A stretch of 6,674 nucleotides of DNA from Atribacterota bacterium (GTDB lineage Bacteria > Atribacterota > Phoenicimicrobiia > Phoenicimicrobiales > Phoenicimicrobiaceae). The DNA lies in contig JAUVOA010000087.1 in assembly GCA_030599445.1 (NCBI GenBank), positions 1 through 6,674 of the forward strand, given 5' to 3'. Position numbers and translations under genes: made by a program. Below the pieces are notes generated by a model. That model had not been told where the DNA came from. It saw only the letters and a program-made list of their open reading frames with translations, and searched no databases. Positions 1-6,292 of this stretch are shown here, piece by piece; within the stretch, counting starts at the first letter, position 1, and every line of letters starts with the position of its first letter.

Positions 1-2
1 CT

Positions 3-353
3 GAGATTGTAGAAGAAGTTTATACAGTAGAGATATATGAAAGTCTTTCTAAAAAATCAGAAAAATTACTAACCGATTTAGGTTACCAAAATATCAAATT
101 TAAGGTTGGAGATGGCTACCATGGTTGGGAAGAACATGCCCCTTATGATGCCATCATAGTAACCTGTGCTCCTGACCACGTGCCTCCATCTCTTCTTCAG
201 CAGATTAAAGATGACGGAGGTCGAATAGTAATACCCGTTGGCGGAATATGGATGGTACAAACTTTAATGAAGGTAGAAAAGACAGGGGGGAAGATTAAAT
301 CCAAAGGGATTATCGGAGTAAGATTTGTTCCCATGATTGGACATAGTAGGTAA
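3..353 (+). CDS. pcm: Protein-L-isoaspartate O-methyltransferase, C-terminal part (5' end outside window)
   Basis: This cytoplasmic protein-repair enzyme uses S-adenosylmethionine to methylate abnormal L-isoaspartyl residues in damaged proteins, the first step in restoring normal aspartate. The 116 visible residues cover the second half of the Rossmann-fold methyltransferase domain. VEIYESL (9-15) carries the acidic residue that normally contacts the SAM ribose. GDGYHGW (37-43) is the family GDG motif, followed by APYDAIIVTCAPDHVP (46-61) and the GGRIVIPVG strand (72-80). The C-terminal VRFVPM (106-111) is a hallmark of the family. Full-length bacterial enzymes are usually about 210-220 residues, so the N-terminal half, with the glycine-rich SAM motif I, lies before the window. 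The stop codon is TAA at 351-353. The next gene starts 36 nt later on the same strand with no terminator between, so cotranscription is likely. The family assignment is firm; the operon link is inferred from spacing. Confidence 0.94.
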   Translation, partial: EIVEEVYTVEIYESLSKKSEKLLTDLGYQNIKFKVGDGYHGWEEHAPYDAIIVTCAPDHVPPSLLQQIKDDGGRIVIPVGGIWMVQTLMKVEKTGGKIKSKGIIGVRFVPMIGHSR

Positions 354-370
354 ATTTTGTTAGTATACAT

Positions 371-380
371 AAAAGGTAGG
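371..380 (+). promoter_or_regulatory. Ribosome binding site choosing ATG 390
   Basis: AAAAGGTAGG lies 9 nt before ATG 390. It supports that start over the in-frame TTG at 357, which would add 11 residues. The TTG has only a weaker AGTAGG (345-350) before it, inside the end of pcm. The protein family normally begins almost directly with the K-I-G-I-P segment, which fits ATG 390. Confidence 0.6.
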
Positions 381-389
381 CCAAAAATT

Positions 390-1376
390 ATGGGAAATTT
401 AAAGATTGGTATACCACAAGCGCTTCTTTATTATGAATATTTTCCTCTATGGAAAAATTTTTTAGAAGGCTTAGACGCAGAAGTGCTTATCTCTGGTCCG
501 ACTACTAAAGAGATACTCGATTTAGGAGTAAAGTCAGCTATTAGTGAAATTTGCTTTCCGGTCAAGGTATTTTATGGACATGTGATGAGTTTAAAAGATC
601 GAGTAGATTATTTATTTGTCCCTCGGATGGTCTGCGTAGAAAAAAGTGCTTATTTTTGTCCTAAATTTTTAGGTCTTCCCGATATGATAAAAAGTTCTCT
701 TTCTTCTCTCCCACCTCTAATTGAACCTACTATTGATATAAGAAAATCAGCTACCAATTTTAAAAATTCCTTTTTAGCGGTAGGAAAGTTATTTACTAAT
801 AACTCTAAGAAGATTTATCAATCTTTCCATGAAGCACAGAGAAACCTAAAATTATATTTAAAATCAAAAGAAAATGAATTAGACCAAAAAATTATCAGTC
901 AGCAATATAATAAAAAATTACCCCAAAGAGATTTAAAAAATTCTCTTAATATCGCTATTTTAGGCCATTCTTATCTAATCTATGACTATTTTATTAATTT
1001 GAATTTAATTTCCAAGTTAAAAAAAGCGAAAGTAAATGTCTTAACTGCTGAAATGGTTAAAAAAAGAGAGATAAAAAGACAACTTAAGAAATTAAATAAA
1101 CCCCTTTTCTGGACTCTTTCTAAGAAGGCATTAGGTTCAGCGTTCTACTTCTTGGAGAAAAAGGTTGACGGAATAATTCATCTGACTTCTTTTGAGTGTG
1201 GGGAAGATTCTATAATTGGAGAAATAATTCATCAGGAGAGTCAAAAATATCCTTCAGTTGCCTATACTGAGTTTGTCTTTGATGAACATACCGGAGAAAT
1301 CGGAATTGATACTCGAACAGAAGCCTTTCTGGATATGATTGTAAGGAGGAAAAGATATGAAAGTAACTTTGCCTAA
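390..1376 (+). CDS. DUF2229/COG3580-type CoA-activase-associated protein
   Basis: This 328-residue protein belongs to the family annotated as acyl-CoA dehydratase activase-related or DUF2229 (COG3580). The family is thought to partner HgdC-type ATPases, but its reaction is not established. Family signatures are KIGIPQALLYYEYFPLW (5-21), TKEILDLGVK (39-48), EICFPVKVFYGHV (53-65), FVPRMV (76-81), FCPKFLGLPDM (89-99) and, near the C-terminus, TSFECGEDS (266-274) with FDEHTGEIGIDTRTEAFLDM (297-316). It has four cysteines: C55, C82, C90 and C270, all in or next to these motifs. That is what one expects of Fe-S ligands, although binding is inferred. The middle (about 120-185) is lysine-rich and less recognisable. 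There is no signal peptide or membrane span, so it should be cytoplasmic. Its last 20 nt overlap the next gene, and its N- and C-terminal motifs recur there, so the two are probably distant paralogues acting together. ATG 390 is chosen over TTG 357 from the ribosome binding site and the family N-terminus. Confidence 0.87.
   Translation: MGNLKIGIPQALLYYEYFPLWKNFLEGLDAEVLISGPTTKEILDLGVKSAISEICFPVKVFYGHVMSLKDRVDYLFVPRMVCVEKSAYFCPKFLGLPDMIKSSLSSLPPLIEPTIDIRKSATNFKNSFLAVGKLFTNNSKKIYQSFHEAQRNLKLYLKSKENELDQKIISQQYNKKLPQRDLKNSLNIAILGHSYLIYDYFINLNLISKLKKAKVNVLTAEMVKKREIKRQLKKLNKPLFWTLSKKALGSAFYFLEKKVDGIIHLTSFECGEDSIIGEIIHQESQKYPSVAYTEFVFDEHTGEIGIDTRTEAFLDMIVRRKRYESNFA
1343..1349 (+). promoter_or_regulatory. 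Ribosome binding site inside the upstream gene
   Basis: AAGGAGG stands 7 nt before ATG 1357 and lies wholly within the coding sequence of the DUF2229 gene, 25-31 nt before that gene's stop. It is a near-perfect Shine-Dalgarno sequence. With the 20-nt overlap it suggests translational coupling and matched amounts of the two proteins. Confidence 0.85.
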
Positions 1377-2460
1377 TTTAGGCAATCTTACTTCTATTGC
1401 CGGAAAAGCATTATTTTCTAACCTTGGGCACGAAGTAATTCTTCCCCCTCCCAATACCAAGCGAACTCTTGATTTAGGGGTAAGATATGCCCCGGAATAT
1501 TGCTGCCTTCCCTTAAAGATTGTGCTGGGAAATTTTATCGAGGCCTTAGAAAAAGGGGCAGATACAATTATAACGGTGGGAGGATGGGGGCCCTGCAGGT
1601 TTGGATATTATTCTGAGATTCAAAGAATGATTTTAAAAAGTTTAGGTTATAAATTTGAAATGATTTCTATGGAAGCTCCTCGCGGGAATCTTATTCGAAT
1701 GTTAAATTATATTAATCGATTGAGAGATAAGAGATCTCTCCCTTCTTTTATAAAAGCTCTTAAATTAGCTTGGGCTAAATTTGGCACCATAGAAGAATTA
1801 GAGAAAGAGGCCTTAAAAGCAAGACCTCGAGAAAATATAAAAGGTGAAACTTCTCAGGTTCTTAAAGCAGGACTCTCTTTGATCGATAATACTAATACTA
1901 TCGAAGAGATAGAAAAAATTAAACAGAAAACCTTATGTGATTTTAATGAAATAATCAAGACCAATAAAACTAAAGATGTAATTAAAGTTAAATTAGTGGG
2001 AGAATTTTATGTGGCTCTCGAACCTTTTGTTAATCATAATATTGAAGAGAAACTCGGTTATTTAGGAGTAGAAGTAGAAAGAGGGGTAAGTGCTCGACCT
2101 TGGATTACCTCTCTTTTAAAATTTTTAAGAAAAGATAATATACAAGAAGAAATTATCGAAAAAGCAGCAAAACCTTATCTTGCTCAATCAGTAGGTGGTG
2201 AAGGTCAATCTACAATTGGCCATATTGTATTAGCCTCAGAAAAGGGGATGGATGGAGCTATTCAGGTAATTCCTTTTACTTGTATGCCGGAGGTTGTGGC
2301 TGAAACTATAAACAAAAAAGTGAGTGAGGACCTGGATTTTCCGGTACTCACTTTAATTTATGATGAGCAAACCGGAGAAGAGGGATTGGTTACCAGATTA
2401 GATGCTTTTGTAGACCTCTTGAAGATGAAAAAACCTGAAAGGCATCCAATAAAAAGATAG
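1357..2460 (+). CDS. COG3581-type CoA-activase-associated protein (HgdB-like fold predicted)
   Basis: This 367-residue cytoplasmic protein belongs to the second activase-associated family (COG3581), related to the 2-hydroxyglutaryl-CoA dehydratase subunit superfamily. No reaction is established for it. Its recognisable segments are TLPNLGNLT (4-12), TKRTLDLGVRYAPEYCCLP (34-52), TVGGWGPCRFGYYSE (73-87), VGEFYVALEPFVNHNIEEKL (214-233), SVGGEGQSTIGH (278-289), IPFTCMPEVVAE (305-316) and YDEQTGEEGLVTRLDAFVDL (335-354). It has five cysteines: C49, C50, C80, C194 and C309. C49 or C50, C80 and C309 sit in the conserved motifs and could hold a three-Cys [4Fe-4S] cluster as in dehydratase subunits; that is inference. 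The TKxxLDLGV and DE(H/Q)TGExG...TR...AF segments match those in the preceding gene. The start is ATG 1357, with AAGGAGG 7 nt upstream. The end is TAG 2458-2460, followed by a 78-nt AT-rich gap before the ATPase gene. Confidence 0.86.
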   Translation: MKVTLPNLGNLTSIAGKALFSNLGHEVILPPPNTKRTLDLGVRYAPEYCCLPLKIVLGNFIEALEKGADTIITVGGWGPCRFGYYSEIQRMILKSLGYKFEMISMEAPRGNLIRMLNYINRLRDKRSLPSFIKALKLAWAKFGTIEELEKEALKARPRENIKGETSQVLKAGLSLIDNTNTIEEIEKIKQKTLCDFNEIIKTNKTKDVIKVKLVGEFYVALEPFVNHNIEEKLGYLGVEVERGVSARPWITSLLKFLRKDNIQEEIIEKAAKPYLAQSVGGEGQSTIGHIVLASEKGMDGAIQVIPFTCMPEVVAETINKKVSEDLDFPVLTLIYDEQTGEEGLVTRLDAFVDLLKMKKPERHPIKR

Positions 2461-2463
2461 ATT

Positions 2464-2502
2464 TTAATTAATCCGTGTAATCATAATTATAATCTATATA
2501 AT
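2464..2502 (+). promoter_or_regulatory. Possible internal promoter before the ATPase gene
   Basis: This AT-rich 78-nt gap is the only sizeable space within the + strand gene cluster. It holds two exact TATAAT hexamers, at 2488-2493 and 2497-2502, 37-51 nt before the start codon at 2539. The -35 side is weak: TTAATT (2464-2469) lies 18 nt before the first hexamer and matches TTGACA at only three positions. In DNA this AT-rich, TATAAT can occur by chance, so this is a tentative call. It would let the ATPase be expressed separately from its partners. Confidence 0.25.
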
Positions 2503-2538
2503 AAGATATGATGGTTATACTGGAGGGGGTGAAAGAAA

Positions 2539-3516
2539 ATGTCAGAGTTTTTAGGAGTTGATGTCGGATCAATAAGTACAAATCTTGCTCTCATTAATGA
2601 AGAAGGGGAATTACTAAATGAAGTATATCTTAGAACACAAGGACAGCCGATAGAAGCCATAAAAGAAGGCATAGAAGGGATGAGACAAAGTATTTCCTTA
2701 AATTCTATTAATGTAAGAGGTGTGGGTACTACCGGAAGTGGGCGAGTATTGGCTGGAACAATAGTAGGGGCTGATATAGTAAAAAACGAAATTACTTCCC
2801 AGGCGGTAGCAACTTTGCAAATTAATCCACAGGTTCGTACTATCTTTGAGATTGGTGGACAAGACTCTAAAATAATAATATTACAAAATGGAATCGTAGT
2901 CGATTTTGGGATGAATACTATATGTGCAGCTGGAACTGGCTCTTTTCTTGACCAGCAGGCGTATAGATTAAAAATTCCTATTGAAGAATTTGGAGATTAT
3001 GCCTTGAAATCGACTAACTCAGTAAGGATAGCAGGGAGATGTACTGTATTTGCAGAGTCAGATATGATTCATAAACAACAATTAGGTTATGAGAAAAAAG
3101 ATATTATTGCTGGTCTATGTGCAGCCCTGGTAAGGAATTATTTAAATAACGTGGCTAAAGGGAAAAAGATTTGCTCTCCTATCTTTTTTCAGGGAGGAGT
3201 TGCTTCCAATTCCGGAATAAGAAAAAGTTTTAAAAAAGAATTAGGAGAAGAAGTTGTTGTGCCAGGTAACCATAAAGTTATGGGCGCAATAGGGGCAGCT
3301 TTATTGGCTAAGGAAGAGTTTGAAAGTACTGGAAAAGAAACAAGTTTCAGAGGATTTGATTTAGTAGAAAAAGAGTATCGCACCAGAGGGTTTGAGTGCG
3401 ATGGTTGCCCTAATCGTTGTGAAGTAGTAGAAATATTTATAGAAGATGAACTGGTTGCTCGTTGGGGCGATAGATGTGGTAAGTGGTCACTTAATTATAG
3501 CCAGGTTGTAACTTGA
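2539..3516 (+). CDS. HgdC/BadF-type Fe-S ASKHA ATPase with Cys-rich C-terminal tail (2-hydroxyacyl-CoA dehydratase activator family)
   Basis: Family members are homodimers that hold one [4Fe-4S] cluster between subunits and couple ATP hydrolysis to transfer of a very low-potential electron into a partner Fe-S protein. This 325-residue copy shows the full ASKHA nucleotide fold: phosphate-1 loop FLGVDVGSIST (4-14), GVGTTGSGR (61-69), phosphate-2 loop EIGGQDSK (104-111) and adenosine motif FFQGGVASN (216-224). The cluster ligands are C129 in ICAAGTGSFLDQQ and C168 in GRCTVFAESD. Their spacing of 39 equals that of C127 and C166 in the Acidaminococcus activator. Classical activators are about 260 residues; this one continues with a tail holding ECDGCPNRCEV (286-296) and WGDRCGKW (309-316), a CX2CX3C-X18-C set that could bind a second metal centre. 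The start has GGAGGGGGTGA (2522-2532) upstream. The two genes before it are its likely electron acceptors. The ATPase call is firm; the partner is inferred. Confidence 0.94.
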   Translation: MSEFLGVDVGSISTNLALINEEGELLNEVYLRTQGQPIEAIKEGIEGMRQSISLNSINVRGVGTTGSGRVLAGTIVGADIVKNEITSQAVATLQINPQVRTIFEIGGQDSKIIILQNGIVVDFGMNTICAAGTGSFLDQQAYRLKIPIEEFGDYALKSTNSVRIAGRCTVFAESDMIHKQQLGYEKKDIIAGLCAALVRNYLNNVAKGKKICSPIFFQGGVASNSGIRKSFKKELGEEVVVPGNHKVMGAIGAALLAKEEFESTGKETSFRGFDLVEKEYRTRGFECDGCPNRCEVVEIFIEDELVARWGDRCGKWSLNYSQVVT

Positions 3517-3548
3517 GAAATCTAAAAGTTAAATCAGAAATAACAAAA

Positions 3549-3572
3549 ATATGTTAATGTTTTATAACATAT
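3549..3572 (-). terminator. Weak AT-rich hairpin, possible secondary terminator for the - strand unit
   Basis: ATATGTTA (3549-3556) and TAACATAT (3565-3572) are perfect 8-bp inverted arms around an 8-nt loop. Read on the - strand, the stem is followed at once by TTTTTGTTA, as in an intrinsic terminator. No T-run follows on the + strand. The stem has only one G-C pair per arm, so it is weak and may be chance in AT-rich DNA. It would act behind the main terminator. Confidence 0.3.
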
Positions 3573-3596
3573 GAAAAAATTAAATAAATACAAAGT

Positions 3597-3645
3597 AAAG
3601 TAGGGCAAGCTAATAATTAAGAAAACTATTAGTTTGCCCTACTTT
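3597..3645. terminator. Bidirectional intrinsic terminator between convergent units
   Basis: A 19-nt arm (3597-3615, core GTAGGGCAAG) is matched by 3627-3645 (core TTTGCCCTAC) across an 11-nt loop, with only one non-Watson-Crick position. On the + strand the right arm runs into TTTTGTGTTTT. On the - strand the stem is followed by TACTTTGTATTT. The hairpin ends 9 nt from the stop codon of the - strand gene and starts 80 nt after the stop of the + strand ATPase gene. The odd position is a G-U pair in the + transcript (G3609 with U3633) but a C-A mismatch in the - transcript. Confidence 0.88.
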
Positions 3646-3654
3646 TGTGTTTTA

Positions 3655-6276
3655 TTATTTGTTACAAGAGAAGCTTGCTATCCATTCTGGCTCAGGTGGA
3701 GGGTTGGAATCTAATATTTTTCTCCATTCTTCATCAGTTAATCTATTTTCCATCGGCTGTTTGAATTCATAATAACTAAAGGTTGGTCCCACTCCTAATA
3801 GTATGTGGCCTTCAGGAAGTTTATAAGCTATTACTGCAGTTTTAATATAACCCACTCCCTCTTCTAAAACTTTTTCAGTATTAATATCTGTGTGCACATC
3901 AGCCACTAAAACTGTTTTAAATACCTCCGGGTCGACTTCTCCGCCTGAAACAGTGCTGATTAAACCTTCAGAGATACTCCCGAAGTTTTCGATAAAACTG
4001 TACTCATTATCATTTAACGGAATGTTTTCCAACTCTTTTTTAGAGATGTCCAGTAATTTACCTAATATTTCTGCAAATCTATTAAGACCTGCCTCTATCA
4101 TTAATTTTTCTAATTCTTCTTGAGGAATTAAGCTCTTAAATCCCAGGTTAGTCATCTTTGTTAGAGTCAAGAGTCGGGCATAAAATTCTGGTACTGGCTC
4201 AACATAACCGACTACAGGAGGTTCAAAGATTCCTCCCATCTCGGCCATAGTATAACTCTGTTTGACATATAAAAGGGTATCATGTCTTAATTCAGTCCAG
4301 GAAGCCAGGGCTGTATTTAATTCTTTATCTTGCCAGGCTTCGGTTTGCATAAAAGTAGGGTAGCCCTGGCCAAATTCATTCCACAAAGATTTTAAGACAT
4401 AGAGCCAATTCAAATAAAGATTTTTAGACCAGTCCTCCCTGGAAAGAGAATCTACCTCTTTTTTCAATTCAGAAAACTTCTTTTCATAATCTGAATATTG
4501 AGTATCTCCTGAGCTTTCTAAAATTTCTTTAGCCCTTACAGAGCCTAGTAGAGCCATTAGATCCAGTCCTCGAGGGAATCCTCTTACTTCTCTCATAGCT
4601 GGTGGGGGACAGGCTTTTACCTCGGTCTTAACCCAGGTGAAAGGTCGGTCTTTTCTATATTCGGCATAAATATCGTCCCAGGTAAAAGTGAAGGGTTTTT
4701 CTTCAGTAGGTAAAGGAGGTTTTGGTCCCACGTATTCGCCACTATAAGGGGAAACAATTTCGGAAAAGAGCCAGGAATCTAAAGTAAATCTTTGTCCCAT
4801 TAATCTAAATCCTTTGGTTTTTTCCAGAAGTTCTTTGGCCTGTAGTTTTAAAGCCTGAATTTCTTTCTCGGAAAGAGGAGGGCAGGGCATTAGCAATTCA
4901 CAAGCTCCTAATCCACTGTAAATTTTAGGACTGTAAGGAAAATCTAAGATAGCTTCTTTGAGTTCTAAATAATCTTCCTCTATTTTTTGAGGATTTATTT
5001 CATCTTTAAATAATTTTTTTAATACCTCATTGTATTCGTTTGGACCTAAATCATCAGAGAATCCCACCAGAAAAGAGGTAATAGCATATATTCTGTTCCA
5101 TCTTTCTTGAAGGTCTTGATTCTGAGAAAATTGATTGGCTAACAAGAAAGCCTGCAGAGTTTGAATTCGGGCATCATATTCAGAAACAATTCCCCCTATA
5201 TTACCGGTGCAGATGGATTCTCCGGGGGATAAAAGGGAAGACCCTTCAATTAAGGCAGTTATCCTTCCATACCACATTATAGCTTTAAAGTAATTTTTAA
5301 GTTTTTCTGATTTAGTGTAATGGCCTCGGGGGACATATTGGGAATAATCTTCCTGATAAATAAATAATGGGGAATACTCCCAGCCTTTATGTTCTTCAAT
5401 TAGCTCGATTTCTTTTTGTACCAGGTCTTTCACTAAATCGGGGATTTCAAAAATATATCTATTAAATTCTGTTTCACTAAAATACTTAAAACTGGCTTTA
5501 TCTCCATAATGTTGTTTTACTCCCTCTATGAACATTTTACAGACTTCCGGATCCATTTCCGGACTGCAATATTCTTCTCTCAAAGTTTCATCACTCATTG
5601 TCTGATTTATCTTTGGTTTTAAAAGTTCTAAAGCCACAGAGAGATAAGCTACATTTCTTTTGGCAGCTTCTTTTAAATTTCCGTTAGTTTCATAATATTC
5701 TTTCAGAGATTCTTCTAATAAATTTTTACTTACTGCCCATATATCTTTGTAAAAGAGGTCTCTTTCTAATTTCATTAAGGTAGTATCAAAGAAGATATGA
5801 TAATAATGTAAAAGAGAGTCAGTGGTAATAAAAATAGGTAAATCTTTCTCTCCGATGACTTTATAATAAGCTACGAAATCATCCTTGGGGTAAGCCTTTT
5901 GGCGAGAAGACATAAGAAAAACTCCCCGTTCAGCAATATCAAGAGGAGTAGGGATAACCACAAAACCATTATTTTTTAATAGGGAGAGAGCTTTAGGAGA
6001 AAGTTGAATCTTCTCTGAGAAATTTTGATAATTGGAAATTTTTACAATGCTTAAAGGTAAGGGATATGCAGGAACGCTTGGAGTAACCTCTAAGTCCTCA
6101 AGCAGCATATCATCTGGCTCAATTAATTGTTTGGTTAGGGTAACTTCACCAAAGGCATTACCCGTAAAGGCGAAGAAAATAATAGATATTAAAACAACTA
6201 AAATGATTTTTAATAAATTGAAAATGTTTTGTCTTCTTATATTTTTAAAATTTAATTTATAAAATAAATTTAACAT
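3655..6276 (-). CDS. Large exported DUF3160 protein of unknown function
   Basis: This 873-residue protein matches the DUF3160 family, which has no established function. Family hallmarks are LPIFITTDSLLHYYHIFFDT (146-165), FKAIMWYGRITAL (330-342), RFTLDSWLFSEIVSP (496-510), the C-P-P-P and RGFPRGLDLMALLGS segments (556-579), YPTFMQTEAWQDKELNTALA (639-658) running into SWTELRHDTLLYVKQSY, GYVEPVPEFYARL (690-702), VADVHTD (791-797) and a C-terminal GPTFSYYEF...RLTDEEW (830-851). The N-terminus is a long basic stretch (about 1-17) and a hydrophobic core (about 18-40, LLKIILVVLISIIFFAF), then a likely signal-peptidase site near NAFGE. There is no lipobox cysteine, so it is secreted or anchored by an uncleaved signal. 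The seven cysteines include spaced pairs (237/246, 459/465) that could form disulfides outside the cell. The body is glutamate- and lysine-rich and predicted mostly helical by eye. ATG 6276 is preferred over GTG 6288 and ATG 6285, which have no properly spaced ribosome site. It follows a CapA-family gene by 8 nt, so the two are likely cotranscribed. Confidence 0.88.
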   Translation of the reverse strand: MLNLFYKLNFKNIRRQNIFNLLKIILVVLISIIFFAFTGNAFGEVTLTKQLIEPDDMLLEDLEVTPSVPAYPLPLSIVKISNYQNFSEKIQLSPKALSLLKNNGFVVIPTPLDIAERGVFLMSSRQKAYPKDDFVAYYKVIGEKDLPIFITTDSLLHYYHIFFDTTLMKLERDLFYKDIWAVSKNLLEESLKEYYETNGNLKEAAKRNVAYLSVALELLKPKINQTMSDETLREEYCSPEMDPEVCKMFIEGVKQHYGDKASFKYFSETEFNRYIFEIPDLVKDLVQKEIELIEEHKGWEYSPLFIYQEDYSQYVPRGHYTKSEKLKNYFKAIMWYGRITALIEGSSLLSPGESICTGNIGGIVSEYDARIQTLQAFLLANQFSQNQDLQERWNRIYAITSFLVGFSDDLGPNEYNEVLKKLFKDEINPQKIEEDYLELKEAILDFPYSPKIYSGLGACELLMPCPPLSEKEIQALKLQAKELLEKTKGFRLMGQRFTLDSWLFSEIVSPYSGEYVGPKPPLPTEEKPFTFTWDDIYAEYRKDRPFTWVKTEVKACPPPAMREVRGFPRGLDLMALLGSVRAKEILESSGDTQYSDYEKKFSELKKEVDSLSREDWSKNLYLNWLYVLKSLWNEFGQGYPTFMQTEAWQDKELNTALASWTELRHDTLLYVKQSYTMAEMGGIFEPPVVGYVEPVPEFYARLLTLTKMTNLGFKSLIPQEELEKLMIEAGLNRFAEILGKLLDISKKELENIPLNDNEYSFIENFGSISEGLISTVSGGEVDPEVFKTVLVADVHTDINTEKVLEEGVGYIKTAVIAYKLPEGHILLGVGPTFSYYEFKQPMENRLTDEEWRKILDSNPPPEPEWIASFSCNK

Positions 6277-6283
6277 GATTACC

Positions 6284-6292
6284 ATCACCTTT
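6284..6292 (-). promoter_or_regulatory. Ribosome binding site deciding the DUF3160 start
   Basis: On the - strand AAAGGTGAT (6292 to 6284) can pair with the GGTGAT part of the 16S anti-Shine-Dalgarno complement and lies 7 nt before ATG 6276. It spans the stop codon of the CapA-family gene. GTG 6288 falls inside it and ATG 6285 is only two bases past its GG, so neither could use it. Confidence 0.7.

Noticed and set aside
78..260. Small open frame on the - strand inside pcm
   Set aside because: It lies antisense to a clear pcm coding sequence, with no ribosome site or family resemblance.
357..389. TTG-started N-terminal extension of the DUF2229 gene (11 extra residues)
   Set aside because: ATG 390 has AAAAGGTAGG at good spacing, and the family begins near the KIGIP segment. 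The extension LVYIKGRPKI is not family-like.
1254..1460. Small - strand open frame across the junction of the two partner genes
   Set aside because: It is antisense to two conserved genes at their overlap; an open frame there is a by-product of their codons.
1722..1740. Inverted repeat GAGAGAT / ATCTCTC with AGATCT at its centre
   Set aside because: It lies in mid-gene, is short, and fits codon usage for the IDRLRDKRSL-like coding stretch; no regulatory context.
2487..2672. Small - strand open frame covering the gap before the ATPase gene
   Set aside because: Most of it is antisense to the ATPase N-terminus; the rest is AT-rich intergenic sequence, and the product is not protein-like.
3189..3383. 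Small - strand open frame inside the ATPase gene
   Set aside because: It is antisense to the adenosine-motif region and has no recognisable domain.
3890..4123. Serine-rich + strand open frame inside the DUF3160 gene
   Set aside because: It is antisense to conserved DUF3160 sequence; the Ser/Leu/Asn bias is typical of antisense reading of Glu/Lys-rich genes.
6032..6262. + strand open frame opposite the DUF3160 signal region
   Set aside because: It is antisense to the signal sequence; its hydrophobic and lysine-rich content reflects AT-rich DNA.
6277..6288. GTG 6288 and ATG 6285 as starts of the DUF3160 gene
   Set aside because: The ribosome site at 6284-6292 overlaps or abuts both, so only ATG 6276 has usable spacing.
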